Below the pieces are notes generated by a model. The model had not been told where the DNA came from and ran no database searches. It was given only the letters and a program-made list of their open reading frames with translations. Position numbers and translations under genes: made by a program. From NCBI RefSeq assembly GCF_030652235.1, contig NZ_JAUSBA010000021.1:1-57363 (forward strand): a stretch of 57,363 nucleotides of DNA. Direction: 5' to 3'. The stretch comes from Cypionkella sp. Its GTDB lineage: Bacteria; Pseudomonadota; Alphaproteobacteria; Rhodobacterales; Rhodobacteraceae. Below are positions 8,209-17,044 of the stretch, in pieces. Each line of letters opens with the position of its first letter. Position 1 is the stretch's first letter.

Positions 8209-9266
8209 GCGTGATCGAGGCTTTGGGGCTGGCGGTTTTGCATCGGTTTGACCCCGAGCGTGCGCATGGGCTGTCGTTGCGCGCACTTGCGGCGGGACTG
8301 GTGCCTTTGCCGGGGGTGATCACCTCGGATCGGTTGCGCACGACGGTAGCGGGGTTGGATTTGCCCAATCCGGTCGGGTTGGCGGCGGGGTATGACAAGA
8401 ACGCGTCGGTGGTGGGGCCGCTGAGCCGCGCGGGGTTTGGTTTTGTTGAGGTGGGGGCTGCGACGCCGCGCGCCCAACCGGGCAATCCGCAGCCTCGGTT
8501 GTTTCGGCTGACGCAAGATCGCGCCGCGATCAATCGGTTTGGCTTTAACAATGAGGGGGCCGAGGCGATTGGGGCGCGGCTTTCGACTCGGGTGCGGGGC
8601 GTGGTTCCGGTCGGGCTGAACCTTGGGGCGAATAAGGATTCGAGCGATAAGGCGTTGGATTTTGCCAAGGTTTTGGCCGTTTGCGGGCCGCATGTCGATT
8701 TTGCGACGGTGAATGTAAGTTCGCCGAATACCGAGCGCTTGCGCGATTTGCAGGGACGTGCGGCTTTGTCGGCACTGCTTGCGGGGGTGATGCAGACGCG
8801 GGCCGAGTTGGCGCAGCCGATCCCGGTGTTTCTGAAGATCGCGCCGGATTTGACGGATGATGAGTTGGCCGAGATTGCCGAGGTGGCGCTGGCCTCCGAG
8901 GTGGCGGGGATCATTGCGACAAATACGACCTTATCGCGAGAAGGTTTGGTAAGTGCAAAAAAAACCCAGATGGGCGGGCTTTCGGGCGCGCCATTGTTTG
9001 AAAAGTCTACACGGGTGCTGGCGCAGCTTTCGGTTTTGACCGAAGGCAAGCTGCCGCTGATCGGGGTCGGTGGCATTGCCAGCGCCGAGGAGGCGTTTGT
9101 GAAGATCCTTGTTGGGGCCTCGGCGGTGCAGTTCTATACCGCCATGGTGTATCAAGGAATTTCCTTGGCGGCGAAGATCGCTAGAGGCTTGGATGTGTTG
9201 TTAGAGCGTGAAGGCTATGCCTCGGTCGCCGATGCGGTGGGCAAGGGGCGGGCGCAATGGCTGTAA
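8205..9266 (+). CDS. pyrD: dihydroorotate dehydrogenase (quinone), class 2
   Basis: PyrD oxidises dihydroorotate to orotate in pyrimidine synthesis and passes electrons to membrane quinone. The FMN barrel contains [12 protein letters not shown], the [10 protein letters not shown] and PQPRLFRL segments, NRFGFNNEG, and [14 protein letters not shown] with the class-2 catalytic Ser. The C-terminal phosphate site is [11 protein letters not shown]...[13 protein letters not shown] at 8205 is taken as the start: GGAGGG lies 7 nt upstream, it overlaps the DUF952 stop, and it gives 353 residues. GTG at 8211 is an alternative. The stop overlaps the next gene by 10 nt. Confidence 0.95.
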   Translation: MSVIEALGLAVLHRFDPERAHGLSLRALAAGLVPLPGVITSDRLRTTVAGLDLPNPVGLAAGYDKNASVVGPLSRAGFGFVEVGAATPRAQPGNPQPRLFRLTQDRAAINRFGFNNEGAEAIGARLSTRVRGVVPVGLNLGANKDSSDKALDFAKVLAVCGPHVDFATVNVSSPNTERLRDLQGRAALSALLAGVMQTRAELAQPIPVFLKIAPDLTDDELAEIAEVALASEVAGIIATNTTLSREGLVSAKKTQMGGLSGAPLFEKSTRVLAQLSVLTEGKLPLIGVGGIASAEEAFVKILVGASAVQFYTAMVYQGISLAAKIARGLDVLLEREGYASVADAVGKGRAQWL

Positions 9267-9703
9267 GCTTTCGCGACGCCAAGCGCGCGGATGTGGCGGC
9301 ATTGGTGGCGCTGTTGGCGGATGATCCGCTGGGGCAGGCGCGGGAAAGCGGTGATCTTGTGTCCTACCTGACAGCTTTTGATCAGATCACCGCCAATCCA
9401 ATGCATCAGTTGATTGTCGGGGAAAGCGGCGGTCGGATTGTGGCGACCTGCCAGTTGAGCATTTTGGCAGGGCTGTCGCGGCAAGGCGCCAAGCGGGCTT
9501 TGGTCGAATCGGTACGGGTGGTGGCTGATCTGCGCGGGCAAAAGATTGGCGAGGCTTTGATGGCGGAATGTGAGGTGCGGGCGCGGGTGGCGGGGGCCAG
9601 CGTCCTGCAACTGACCACCGACAAGTCGCGGCTGCGGGCGCATGCGTTTTATGATCGGCTTGGGTTTACGCCCTCTCATATCGGCTACAAAAAGACCCTT
9701 TAG
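9257..9703 (+). CDS. GNAT-family N-acetyltransferase
   Basis: A 148-residue GNAT domain. The acetyl-CoA loop is [15 protein letters not shown] (R/Q-x-x-G-x-G/A type) around residues 91-105, and the C-terminal [20 protein letters not shown] is the usual last strand and helix. It probably acetylates a small amine or a protein; the substrate is not predictable. The ATG overlaps the end of pyrD, and a weak hairpin terminator follows at 9753. Confidence 0.88.
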   Translation: MAVSFRDAKRADVAALVALLADDPLGQARESGDLVSYLTAFDQITANPMHQLIVGESGGRIVATCQLSILAGLSRQGAKRALVESVRVVADLRGQKIGEALMAECEVRARVAGASVLQLTTDKSRLRAHAFYDRLGFTPSHIGYKKTL

Positions 9704-9752
9704 CCCATCCTCTGCGCTCAAATATTCACGGGGGTGAGCCCGATAGAGCGAA

Positions 9753-9772
9753 GGGGCCGGAAGCCCCCTTTT
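9753..9772 (+). terminator. short hairpin terminator after the GNAT gene
   Basis: GGGGC (9753-9757) pairs with GCCCC (9763-9767), followed by CTTTT. The stem is short. It is preceded by a degenerate copy of a CTCAAATATCCCC-type intergenic motif (9717-9733) also seen at 46229-46241. Confidence 0.5.
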
Positions 9773-9823
9773 CCCCGGCGATCAAGGGCGCTACATCCTT
9801 TGCAACAAACGGGGAGATCAGCG

Positions 9824-11053
9824 ATGGAAGACGGCATCAACAGCTTTATGACCGGACCGGACGAACAGGGCCGCTTTGGCAAGTTTGGCGGGAGGTTCGT
9901 GTCGGAAACCCTGATGCCGCTGATCCTTGATCTTGAGGAGCGCTACGAATTCGCCAAGACCGACCCTGCGTTCTGGGCGGAAATGGAGGATCTGTGGAAG
10001 CATTATGTTGGCCGCCCAAGCCCGCTGTATTTCGCGCCACGGCTGACCGAACATCTCGGCGGTGCCAAGGTCTATATGAAGCGCGACGAGCTGAACCACA
10101 CCGGCGCGCATAAGATCAACAATGTGTTGGGGCAGATCATTCTGGCGCGGCGGATGGGCAAGACCCGGATCATTGCGGAAACCGGCGCGGGGCAGCATGG
10201 CGTCGCCACAGCGACGGTTTGCGCCAAGTTCGGGCTGCAATGCGTGGTCTATATGGGTGCGCATGATGTCGAACGGCAGGCACCAAACGTGTTTCGGATG
10301 CGGCTTTTGGGCGCGGAAGTGATCCCGGTGACCTCTGGGCGTGGCACGCTGAAGGATGCGATGAATGATGCATTGCGCGATTGGGTGACCAATGTGCGCG
10401 ACACCTTCTACTGCATCGGCACGGTGGCCGGGCCGCATCCCTACCCGGCGATGGTGCGGGATTTCCAAAGCATCATCGGCAAAGAAGTGCGCTGGCAGCT
10501 TGAGGAGCAAGAGGGGGAGGGCCGTCTGCCCGACACGCTGATTGCGGCGATTGGGGGGGGCTCGAACGCGATGGGGCTGTTTTATCCGTTCCTCGACGAC
10601 CCTACGGTGAATATCATTGGCGTCGAAGCCGGCGGCAAGGGCGTCGATGACCGTATGCAGCATTGCGCCTCGCTGAACGGCGGGCGCCCCGGCGTACTGC
10701 ACGGCAACCGGACCTATCTGTTGCAGGACACTGACGGGCAGATTTTGGAAGGTTTCTCGATCTCGGCGGGTCTGGATTATCCGGGGATCGGGCCGGAACA
10801 TTCCTGGCTGCACGACATGGGCCGCGCGCAATATGTCAGCATCACCGATGCCGAGGCATTGGAGGCGTTTCAGTTGTCTTGCAAGCTGGAAGGCATCATT
10901 CCGGCGCTGGAGCCGAGCCACGCCCTCGCGCATGTGATGAAGATCGCCCCAACTTTGCCGAAGGACCATATCATCGTGATGAACATGTGTGGGCGCGGCG
11001 ACAAGGATATCTTCACCGTCGCCAAGCATCTTGGTTTTGATATGAAGATCTGA
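9824..11053 (+). CDS. trpB: tryptophan synthase beta chain
   Basis: TrpB joins indole (from TrpA) and serine to make tryptophan, using pyridoxal phosphate. The PLP lysine is Lys97 in [19 protein letters not shown] and GGGSNAMG (phosphate site) are also present, and the protein ends with [11 protein letters not shown] near the C-terminus. The start at 9824 has GGGAG upstream and gives 409 residues; the open frame upstream to 9734 lacks family similarity. No trpF or trpA is nearby in the window. A hairpin terminator follows at 11075. Confidence 0.97.
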   Translation: MEDGINSFMTGPDEQGRFGKFGGRFVSETLMPLILDLEERYEFAKTDPAFWAEMEDLWKHYVGRPSPLYFAPRLTEHLGGAKVYMKRDELNHTGAHKINNVLGQIILARRMGKTRIIAETGAGQHGVATATVCAKFGLQCVVYMGAHDVERQAPNVFRMRLLGAEVIPVTSGRGTLKDAMNDALRDWVTNVRDTFYCIGTVAGPHPYPAMVRDFQSIIGKEVRWQLEEQEGEGRLPDTLIAAIGGGSNAMGLFYPFLDDPTVNIIGVEAGGKGVDDRMQHCASLNGGRPGVLHGNRTYLLQDTDGQILEGFSISAGLDYPGIGPEHSWLHDMGRAQYVSITDAEALEAFQLSCKLEGIIPALEPSHALAHVMKIAPTLPKDHIIVMNMCGRGDKDIFTVAKHLGFDMKI

Positions 11054-11074
11054 AGCCGGGTTTAATGCTATCGG

Positions 11075-11105
11075 GCCGCGTCGATGCCGATCGGCGCGGC
11101 TTTTT
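11075..11105 (+). terminator. rho-independent terminator of trpB
   Basis: GCCGCGTCGAT pairs with ATCGGCGCGGC (11090-11100; one G-T wobble) and is followed by TTTTT (11101-11105). Confidence 0.85.
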
Positions 11106-11438
11106 GTTTGGTTATGGCCGAATCGCTACTCTGCCCAGTCAGACCACAGTCTTAGCGCGGGTGGGCAAGCTTCAGGCCAATGTCTTAAGCATTTGATATA
11201 TTCTTATTATTTTGAATTCTTTCGCGGTAGTTTCCGGCCGTGTTTCTGGCGCAGCCAAGCGCCAAAGCGGGCGCTTACGCCGGGTTTGGCCTAAACTGCG
11301 GTTTATAGCCGCAAACTCTTGGCTGATCTGAGCGGGGTAAACTTTGCGCCAATAGGCAGCGGCTGTTTGGGCTGTCATCGCTGAGCTTGTCGCCGGATGC
11401 GGCTTCGTTTGGCAGTTCAGCAAAGTTAGGAACACAGC
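11106..11438. other. gene-free stretch before the PepSY cluster
   Basis: About 330 bp with no supportable gene. It has an AT-rich patch around 11196-11222 (TATATTCTTATTATTTTGAA) and a small hairpin TGCGG/CCGCA near 11297-11313. It presumably holds the promoter of the following cluster, but no convincing -35/-10 pair was found. Confidence 0.4.
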
Positions 11439-11927
11439 ATGATACGGACAGTGAAACCCTTGATTTTCATCGCAGGGCTGGCGTTTTCGGCCGGTATGGC
11501 GCAGGCAATCACCGTGGCGGATGTGGTGAAAACCTATCAGGACCAAGCCTATTCGGGCATCGAGGTGAAGGAAAGCCCGAACCAGATCAAGGTTGAGGCC
11601 GCCAAAGACGGTGTCAAGATCGAGGTGGTTTATGACAAAGCCACGGGTGAGGTGATCAAACGCGAATCCGAAACCGTTGGGGCGGGTGAGACGAATAGCG
11701 GTCTGGAAGTGTCGAGCACCGATCACGATTTCACGGGTGACGACAATGCAGATGACGACAGTGCCGATGACAACAGTGCGACGGATGACGGCGCGACGGA
11801 TGACGGCGTGTCGGATGATGGCCCGGATCATGACGCAGGTGACGACAATGGCGGCGACGGCCATGATGACAGCGGCCATGATGACAGCGGTCATGATGGG
11901 GGCGGTGAAGGCAGCTCGGACGATTGA
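11439..11927 (+). CDS. exported PepSY-like protein with Asp/His-rich tail
   Basis: A 162-residue protein. The signal peptide is roughly residues 1-24 (LIFIAGLAFSAGMAQA). One small PepSY-like unit follows (VADVVKTYQDQAYSGIEVKE, then IEVVYDKATGEVIKRE). The last 65 or so residues are a repetitive acidic tail rich in Asp and Gly, with His in repeated HDDSGHDDSGHDGGG blocks. Such a tail could bind divalent metals, but that is an inference. The next gene encodes a similar protein with a different tail, and a membrane-bound LuxR-type regulator follows. A short CCCCGG/CCGGGG hairpin lies at about 11953-11968. Confidence 0.75.
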   Translation: MIRTVKPLIFIAGLAFSAGMAQAITVADVVKTYQDQAYSGIEVKESPNQIKVEAAKDGVKIEVVYDKATGEVIKRESETVGAGETNSGLEVSSTDHDFTGDDNADDDSADDNSATDDGATDDGVSDDGPDHDAGDDNGGDGHDDSGHDDSGHDGGGEGSSDD

Positions 11928-12031
11928 GGCTGGTTTTAGAAGGTCCAAGCGCCCCGGTCTTGCCGGGGAGCTTGGCATAAGTGATAATGTGGGTACAACG
12001 GGGGCGGGTTTCGCCCTCGAAGGGAAACGGG

Positions 12032-12475
12032 ATGAACCGCAGAGTTTTCTTAGGGCATTGCGTGGGCGGCGTGTTTTGCGTTGTCTTTACGGCCAGCGCA
12101 GCCGTTGCAGAGAGCTTTCAAAGCTCGGTGGTGGCGCAGTTACGCGGCCAAGGCTACCGCGAGATCAATGTGGAAACCACCATGCTGGGGCGGGTTCGGA
12201 TTGTTGCCGCGCGCGGCGGTGCCTCGCGCGAGATCATCTTGAACCCACGCACCGGCGAGATCTTGCGCGATGTGGTGCTGGCGGCGGATGGCCGGGTTGA
12301 ACCGGAGATCGCAGGCAGTGAAGATCTGGGGAGTGAGGACTCGGGCACGTCTAGCTCGGGGGGGGGCGAAGAGGAACAAGAACATGAACAAGAGCAAGAA
12401 CACGAGACAGAGAGTGAAGGGTCTGGCGGCAAGGGTTCAGGCAGCGGTGGCGGCAAGCAAGGCGATGAGAACTGA
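12032..12475 (+). CDS. exported PepSY-like protein with Glu/Gly-rich tail
   Basis: A 147-residue paralogue of the preceding protein. MNRRVFLGHCVGGVFCVVFT begins a signal peptide with a twin-arginine-like start. The PepSY-like unit is VVAQLRGQGYREINVETTML followed by VRIVAARGGASREIILNPRTGEILRD. The tail is low-complexity: Ser/Gly, then EEEQEHEQEQEHETESE, then Gly/Lys. AGGGAAAC supports the ATG at 12032. A regulatory or cation-binding role in the periplasm is a guess. The two tails differ in composition although the folded parts are alike. Confidence 0.75.
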   Translation: MNRRVFLGHCVGGVFCVVFTASAAVAESFQSSVVAQLRGQGYREINVETTMLGRVRIVAARGGASREIILNPRTGEILRDVVLAADGRVEPEIAGSEDLGSEDSGTSSSGGGEEEQEHEQEQEHETESEGSGGKGSGSGGGKQGDEN

Positions 12476-12528
12476 TCGCAATTATCATCGTCTCGACCAG
12501 CTAGACGTCTGAGGATTTTGGAGCACAT

Positions 12529-13050
12529 GTGAGACATCCGGCTTTCGTCTTTGCGATCTTTCTGTTGCAGGCGGCTTGCGCGATCTTTTTCGTGTCGGAT
12601 ATTTTATCGTCTTTTGTTGGCATCACCACCACGCCGCTGCCCTGGCAACTGCGCGAGATCATGGAAATCTGGGCGGCGTTTGGGCTGATCGTCGGTGTGG
12701 TTCTGGGCGCGATCCTGTTGCGCCGGGCGATTGTGGATCGGCGCGAGGCAGAGACTCGGCTGCGCAGGGCCTCGGGGGCGTTCATGGTGCTGTTGGCCGA
12801 GCGGTTTGCGGAATGGGGGCTGACGCCTGCGGAAAAGGATGTGGCATTGTTTGCGATCAAGGGCATGTCCACCGGCGAGATTGCGGCGTTGCGCAGCACG
12901 TCTGAGGGCACGGTGAAGGCGCAGACCAATGCGATTTATCGCAAGGCGGGGGTCAGCGGGCGCTCGCAACTGCTTTCGTTGTTCATCGAGGATCTGATGC
13001 GGGATGAGGATGGCACCTTGCGCCTGCCGGTGCCGCAAACCGCTGCGTGA
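12529..13050 (+). CDS. membrane-anchored LuxR-type helix-turn-helix regulator
   Basis: A 173-residue protein. Two membrane segments (about 6-26 and 46-66) are followed by a short basic coiled stretch (RRAIVDRREAETRLRRA) and a C-terminal LuxR/GerE helix-turn-helix (LTPAEKDVALFAIKGMSTGE through TVKAQTNAIYRKAGVSGR, about 104-150). No receiver or autoinducer domain is present. GTG at 12529 is the only suitable start, with GGAG upstream. Placement right after the two PepSY-like genes suggests that it senses or controls them from the membrane; this is inferred from position only. Confidence 0.85.
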   Translation: MRHPAFVFAIFLLQAACAIFFVSDILSSFVGITTTPLPWQLREIMEIWAAFGLIVGVVLGAILLRRAIVDRREAETRLRRASGAFMVLLAERFAEWGLTPAEKDVALFAIKGMSTGEIAALRSTSEGTVKAQTNAIYRKAGVSGRSQLLSLFIEDLMRDEDGTLRLPVPQTAA

Positions 13051-13066
13051 TCCTGTGGCAGCGCAA

Positions 13067-13435
13067 TCAATCGGCGGCGTAGGTTTGCAGGATTTGCAAG
13101 GCCACCACATCCAAGGTGCGCTGATGGGTGGATTTCAGCAGGATCTGCGGGGCGACACCTTCGTTATGGGCTTGCAGGAAACGACCCGCGCACAAGCACC
13201 ATTGATCGCCGGGTTTCAGGCCCGCAAAGCCGTATTCTGGGCGCGGGGTAGACAGATCATTGCCTAAGTATTTGGAATAGGCCAGAAATTCCGCCGTCAA
13301 CAACGCGCAAACGGTGTGCAGGCCTTGATCCATCGGGCCGGTGTTGCAGCAGCCATCGCGGAAAAAACCGGTGATGGGGGTGGAGGAGCAGCTTTCCAAC
13401 GCGCTGCCAAGCACGTTCAGGGAGGGGTCACGCAT
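13067..13435 (-). CDS. DUF2237 family protein
   Basis: A 122-residue protein matching DUF2237 along its length. It starts with NVLGSALESCSSTPITGFFR, continues with DGCCNTGPMDQGLHTVCA, and ends with the GDQWCLCAGRFLQAHNEGVA and VLKATHQRTLDVV-type segment (LLKSTHQRTLDVVAL). Several conserved cysteines are present. The function is unknown. It is convergent with the LuxR-type gene and downstream of a broken monooxygenase gene on the same strand. Confidence 0.9.
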   Translation of the reverse strand: MRDPSLNVLGSALESCSSTPITGFFRDGCCNTGPMDQGLHTVCALLTAEFLAYSKYLGNDLSTPRPEYGFAGLKPGDQWCLCAGRFLQAHNEGVAPQILLKSTHQRTLDVVALQILQTYAAD

Positions 13436-13457
13436 TCAAGTTTCCTTTTCGCGTAGC

Positions 13458-14045
13458 CTAGCGCGCTGCGGGCTGCTGTCCAGTGGTTTGCGGCCAATTC
13501 ATCGCGGCCACGGGTTGCAGCACGGTGCCCCAGACCGCACCGAAGCTTAGCGGGCTGGCCTGCATCGGCGAGAGGGGCGAGCCTGCGCCCAAGGCGTTGA
13601 TCACCAGATCGAGCGGGCCAAGCTTGTTGGCATTATCCTGCAAGATCAATCGCTTGCTGTTGGAAACCCGGGCGTCATGGCAGACCGCCCCGGTTTCCAA
13701 GCGGATGCCAGCGGCGGTGGCGGCGTGCCAGAGCACCGAGAACAGGCTGGCGCGGTGGATGGCAAGGCCGGGGGCGTCGGCTTTACAGACGACATCGAGG
13801 ATTTTGCGGTTTCCGGCATGGCCGCGCATTTGGCTGACTTCTGCCCGCAAAGCGCGGACATCTACGCCGATGGCGTCCAGCACCGCAAGGCCTATGGGTT
13901 GCGGCACGAAGCCGGACCCAAGCGCGCGCTGGGTGGCAAAACGCTCAACAGCGTGACGCGGTGGCCGGATTGCGCGCAAAGGGCGGCGGCGGCCAAGCCG
14001 CCGATGCCTGCGCCGATGTTGCCGATGGATAGTGGTGGGGATTGC
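13458..14045 (-). pseudogene. FAD-dependent monooxygenase, frameshifted and C-terminally truncated
   Basis: On the minus strand the N-terminal FAD motif reads IGAGIGGLAAAALCAQSGHR in one frame. The continuation (ERFATQRALGSGFVPQPIGL, then GHAGNRKILDV, GLAIHRASLFSVL and a degenerate LVINALGAGSPL) is in another frame. One missing G at the join (CTGTT[G]GAGCG, about 13955-13960) explains the switch. The reading stops at AAMNWPQTTGQQPAAR, roughly half the length of a class A flavin monooxygenase, so the substrate-binding half is gone. No good start codon was found for the first frame. Confidence 0.75.
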
Positions 14046-14169
14046 GTGCTCTTGCGGACATTTGTGCGGGTTATTGTTGCGGCGGCAAGGCCTTATCAGG
14101 TGGGATATTCCCCACTGTGCAGAGCGGCTGGCTGAGGCTACTGTACCGAAAACGTGTGGGGGATCGCGG

Positions 14170-16986
14170 ATGGACGGTTTGCTGGTTCTGCTGGCTTTGG
14201 TGGCGCTTGCCATTCCGGTGCTGATCATCGTGCTGCTGGTGGGGCAAAGTGGCTTGCGCACGCGGGTGAATGTGCTGGAACGGCAGTTGGCCGCGCAAGG
14301 CAAGCACTTGCAGGCCATGCTGGGCGCGGTGGCTGTAGCGCAAGCGTCTGTGCCGGACGGGCCTGCTGCGACGGCGATCGCGGAGACGATGATCGCTGAA
14401 ACGCCAATTGTTGACCCGGTTCTGCATCAGGCGGCGCCAGGTGAGGCTGAAGCGGATGCGCGTGTCGTCGAGGTCGGTGCAGGCGTGCCTGCGGGTGGGG
14501 ATGCTGTGAAACCGATGACGCCATGGGAGCGGGTGGCGGCTGCGCGTGGCGTGGCCGCGACCCCAGCCGAGGCTGCGCCCGTGGTGGCGCGGGTGCCTGC
14601 AGGGCCGAGTGTGGTCTCGCGCTTGGCCGATTGGTTGAAGCTGAATTGGGTTTACGCGGTCTCTGCCGCCTCGCTGGCGTTGGCCGGGGTGTTTTTCGTG
14701 CAGTATGGCATTGAAAACGGGCTGTTGCCGCCGGGGCTGCGGGTGCTGGCGGGGATTGCCTTCGGGCTGTGCCTGATCGGCGCGGGAGAGTGGTTGCGCA
14801 GGCGGTCGGGCGACGGTGAGGATGCTGCAACCGCCTATCTGCCGTCGGTTTTTGCCGGTGCCGGGCTGGTTTCGGTGTTCGCCGCCGTGCTGTCGGCGCG
14901 GTTGATGTATGGGCTGATCGGGCCGCAGATGGCGTTTGCAGGGCTGGTGGCGGCGGCGATATTGGCGCTGGTTCTGGGCTGGTTCTATGGACCGTTGCTG
15001 ATTGCGGTGGGGCTGTTGGGCGCTTTTGCTGCGCCCTTTGTGGTGGCGGGCGGGGCAGAGGCTGGGCCTTGGCTGTATGGTTATCTCGCGCTGATCGCGG
15101 CTTTGGGGCTGGGGGTGGATACGCTGCGGCGCTGGGCTTGGGTTTCGGTTCTGGCGCTGGTGTTGGGCTATGCGGGCGGCTGGCTTTCGATGGCGGGGGG
15201 CGCGGGAACTTTGGGCTGGGTTGTGTTGTTGCTGGGGCTGGCACTGCTGGCTGTGGCTATTCCAGAGCGCGGTTTGGTGCCACGCCAAGACGGGCCGTCT
15301 GTACTGCTGGCAGGGATGCTGGGTAAGGTGCGGGTGCCGTTTCCGGTGCTGCTGGCGGCGGGGGCGGCTTTGGCCTCGACGCTGGGGTTGGTGCTGTTGG
15401 CGGGGGCCATGGGCCCCGAGGCGATGCTGGCTTTGGGCGGTCTTGTGCTATTGGTGCTGGCTTATGTGGTGTGGGCTGAGCGGGCTGCGGGGCTGGCCGA
15501 TCTGGGCTTTGTGCCTGCGGTGGGGTTCTGGCTGATGCTGTTGCAGATTGGTTCTGCGCAGATGCCGCTGTTCTGGGAGTTTCTGGGGGCAGCAGATCGC
15601 GGACCAGAAGTGGCGGCTCCGATGACGATCACGATTTTGGTCGGGATGGTGGCGCTTATGTCGGGCGCTTTTGCGTGGCGGTCCTGGCAAGAGGGGGTTT
15701 TGGCTTTGCTGCACGGGGCGGCGGCGGCCTTGGTGGCTCCGGTGGCGGTGGCGATTTTGGCGCTGCTTTGGCTGCCCGAGCGGGTGATCGGGGCCTATCC
15801 TTGGGCGCTGCATGTGATGGCGGTCGCGGTGGCGATGGTCGGGCTGGCGGTGCTGTTTGCCAAGGCTGAGGATCGCCGCAGACCCGCCTATGCCACGCTG
15901 TCGGCGCTGTCGCTGATCGCTTTGGCGCTGTTCTTGGTCACCACGCAGACCGCGCTGACTTTGGCTTTGGCCTTGCTGGCGCTGGTCGCGGCGGGGTTGG
16001 ATCGGCGGTTCCGCTTGCCTGAAATGGGCTGGTTCATTCAGGTGGCTGTGGCGGTTCTGGGCTATCGCTTGCTGGCCGATCCGGGGCTTGACTGGGCGTT
16101 TGCAGCGCCCTTGGGGCAGGTGGTGGTGGCGTTTGGCGGGGTGATTGTGGCGCTGTTGGCCGCATTGCGGGTGCTGCCAGAGGGGCGGATATTGCCGAAA
16201 GGTGTCTTGGAATCGGCGGCGGCGGGGCTGGGGGCAATCCTTGCCAATGTGTTGATCATGCGCTGGATTTTGCCATCGCAAGCGCCCAGTGATGTGGAAA
16301 CGCATTGGTCTGCTGGCCTGAACGCGCTGCCGTGGCTGGTGCTGATGCTGATGCAGATTTACCGGGCGCGCCTTGGTGGCGTGCTGCTGCGGTTGCGCCA
16401 AGCGATTGCCATTGTGGCGGGGCTGCTGGCGGCTGGTGCTTTGGCGCTGGCGGTGGGGCCGTTCAACCCGCTGTTCAGCACCTATGCCGAAGATGCGGGG
16501 GCTTTGGTGCGGGGCCCACGGGTGTTGGATACGCTGCTACTGGCCTATGGCGTGCCGGGGGGGATGCTGCTGGCGGCGGTGTGGAAGCTGGCAGGGCTTG
16601 GGCGACGCTTGCGGTTGGGGTTGTTGGTGGTCGGGCTGGCCTTGCTGGCGCTTTATCTGGGGCTTGAGATCCGGCGGTTCTGGCAAGGCGATTGGCTCGG
16701 CGCGTCTGGCGTCGTGCAGGGCGAGCTTTACAGCTACACGCTTGCGCTGATGCTGCTGGGGGCGGGACTTTTGTATCAGGCGATTGCCCGGCGCTCGGGG
16801 CTGTTGCGGCGGGTGGCGATGGCGGTGATTGGCCTGACAATCGCCAAGGTGTTCCTGCTGGACGCGGCGGGGCTGACGGGGTTGACCCGGGTGGTCAGCT
16901 TCCTTGGCCTTGGGCTATGCTTGGCAGGGCTCGCTTGGCTGAACCGCTGGGCGGGCGAAGTTTCAACGCAAGATCGGAACACCTGA
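14170..16986 (+). CDS. DUF2339 polytopic membrane protein
   Basis: A 938-residue protein. An N-terminal membrane anchor (MDGLLVLLALVALAIPVLII) is followed by a short coiled stretch (LRTRVNVLERQLAAQGKHLQ), a Pro/Ala-rich linker to about residue 155 (ending VVSRLADWLKLNWVYAV), and then some two dozen membrane segments to the C-terminus. The anchor-linker-multi-span plan and the LNWVYAVSAASLALAGVFFVQ motif mark DUF2339. The function of the family is unknown. The start at 14170 is preferred over upstream in-frame ATGs that overlap the broken monooxygenase. Its 3' end is part of a 24-bp inverted repeat. Confidence 0.9.
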   Translation: MDGLLVLLALVALAIPVLIIVLLVGQSGLRTRVNVLERQLAAQGKHLQAMLGAVAVAQASVPDGPAATAIAETMIAETPIVDPVLHQAAPGEAEADARVVEVGAGVPAGGDAVKPMTPWERVAAARGVAATPAEAAPVVARVPAGPSVVSRLADWLKLNWVYAVSAASLALAGVFFVQYGIENGLLPPGLRVLAGIAFGLCLIGAGEWLRRRSGDGEDAATAYLPSVFAGAGLVSVFAAVLSARLMYGLIGPQMAFAGLVAAAILALVLGWFYGPLLIAVGLLGAFAAPFVVAGGAEAGPWLYGYLALIAALGLGVDTLRRWAWVSVLALVLGYAGGWLSMAGGAGTLGWVVLLLGLALLAVAIPERGLVPRQDGPSVLLAGMLGKVRVPFPVLLAAGAALASTLGLVLLAGAMGPEAMLALGGLVLLVLAYVVWAERAAGLADLGFVPAVGFWLMLLQIGSAQMPLFWEFLGAADRGPEVAAPMTITILVGMVALMSGAFAWRSWQEGVLALLHGAAAALVAPVAVAILALLWLPERVIGAYPWALHVMAVAVAMVGLAVLFAKAEDRRRPAYATLSALSLIALALFLVTTQTALTLALALLALVAAGLDRRFRLPEMGWFIQVAVAVLGYRLLADPGLDWAFAAPLGQVVVAFGGVIVALLAALRVLPEGRILPKGVLESAAAGLGAILANVLIMRWILPSQAPSDVETHWSAGLNALPWLVLMLMQIYRARLGGVLLRLRQAIAIVAGLLAAGALALAVGPFNPLFSTYAEDAGALVRGPRVLDTLLLAYGVPGGMLLAAVWKLAGLGRRLRLGLLVVGLALLALYLGLEIRRFWQGDWLGASGVVQGELYSYTLALMLLGAGLLYQAIARRSGLLRRVAMAVIGLTIAKVFLLDAAGLTGLTRVVSFLGLGLCLAGLAWLNRWAGEVSTQDRNT

Positions 16987-17044
16987 GGCGGTTTTGGCAC
17001 TATCGACCAGCCCATAGCGCAGCCCGAGGCCAAGGAAGCTGATC
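16893..17044. repeat. 24-bp inverted repeat spanning the DUF2339 stop
   Basis: Bases 16893-16916 inside the DUF2339 gene and 17021-17044 beyond its stop are reverse complements at 22 of 24 positions (core TCAGCTTCCTTGGCCT), 104 bp apart. This could be a long-range hairpin between convergent genes or an inverted partial duplication of the gene end. Confidence 0.65.

Noticed and set aside
11172-11978. 268-codon minus-strand frame over the first PepSY-like gene
   Set aside because: It is an antisense shadow of the repetitive Asp-rich tail; its Ile/Val/Met runs mirror GAT/GAC repeats.
13436-14318. 286-codon minus-strand frame taken as one intact protein
   Set aside because: Its first 120 codons are out of frame with the FAD-binding motif; the region is better explained as a frameshifted monooxygenase.
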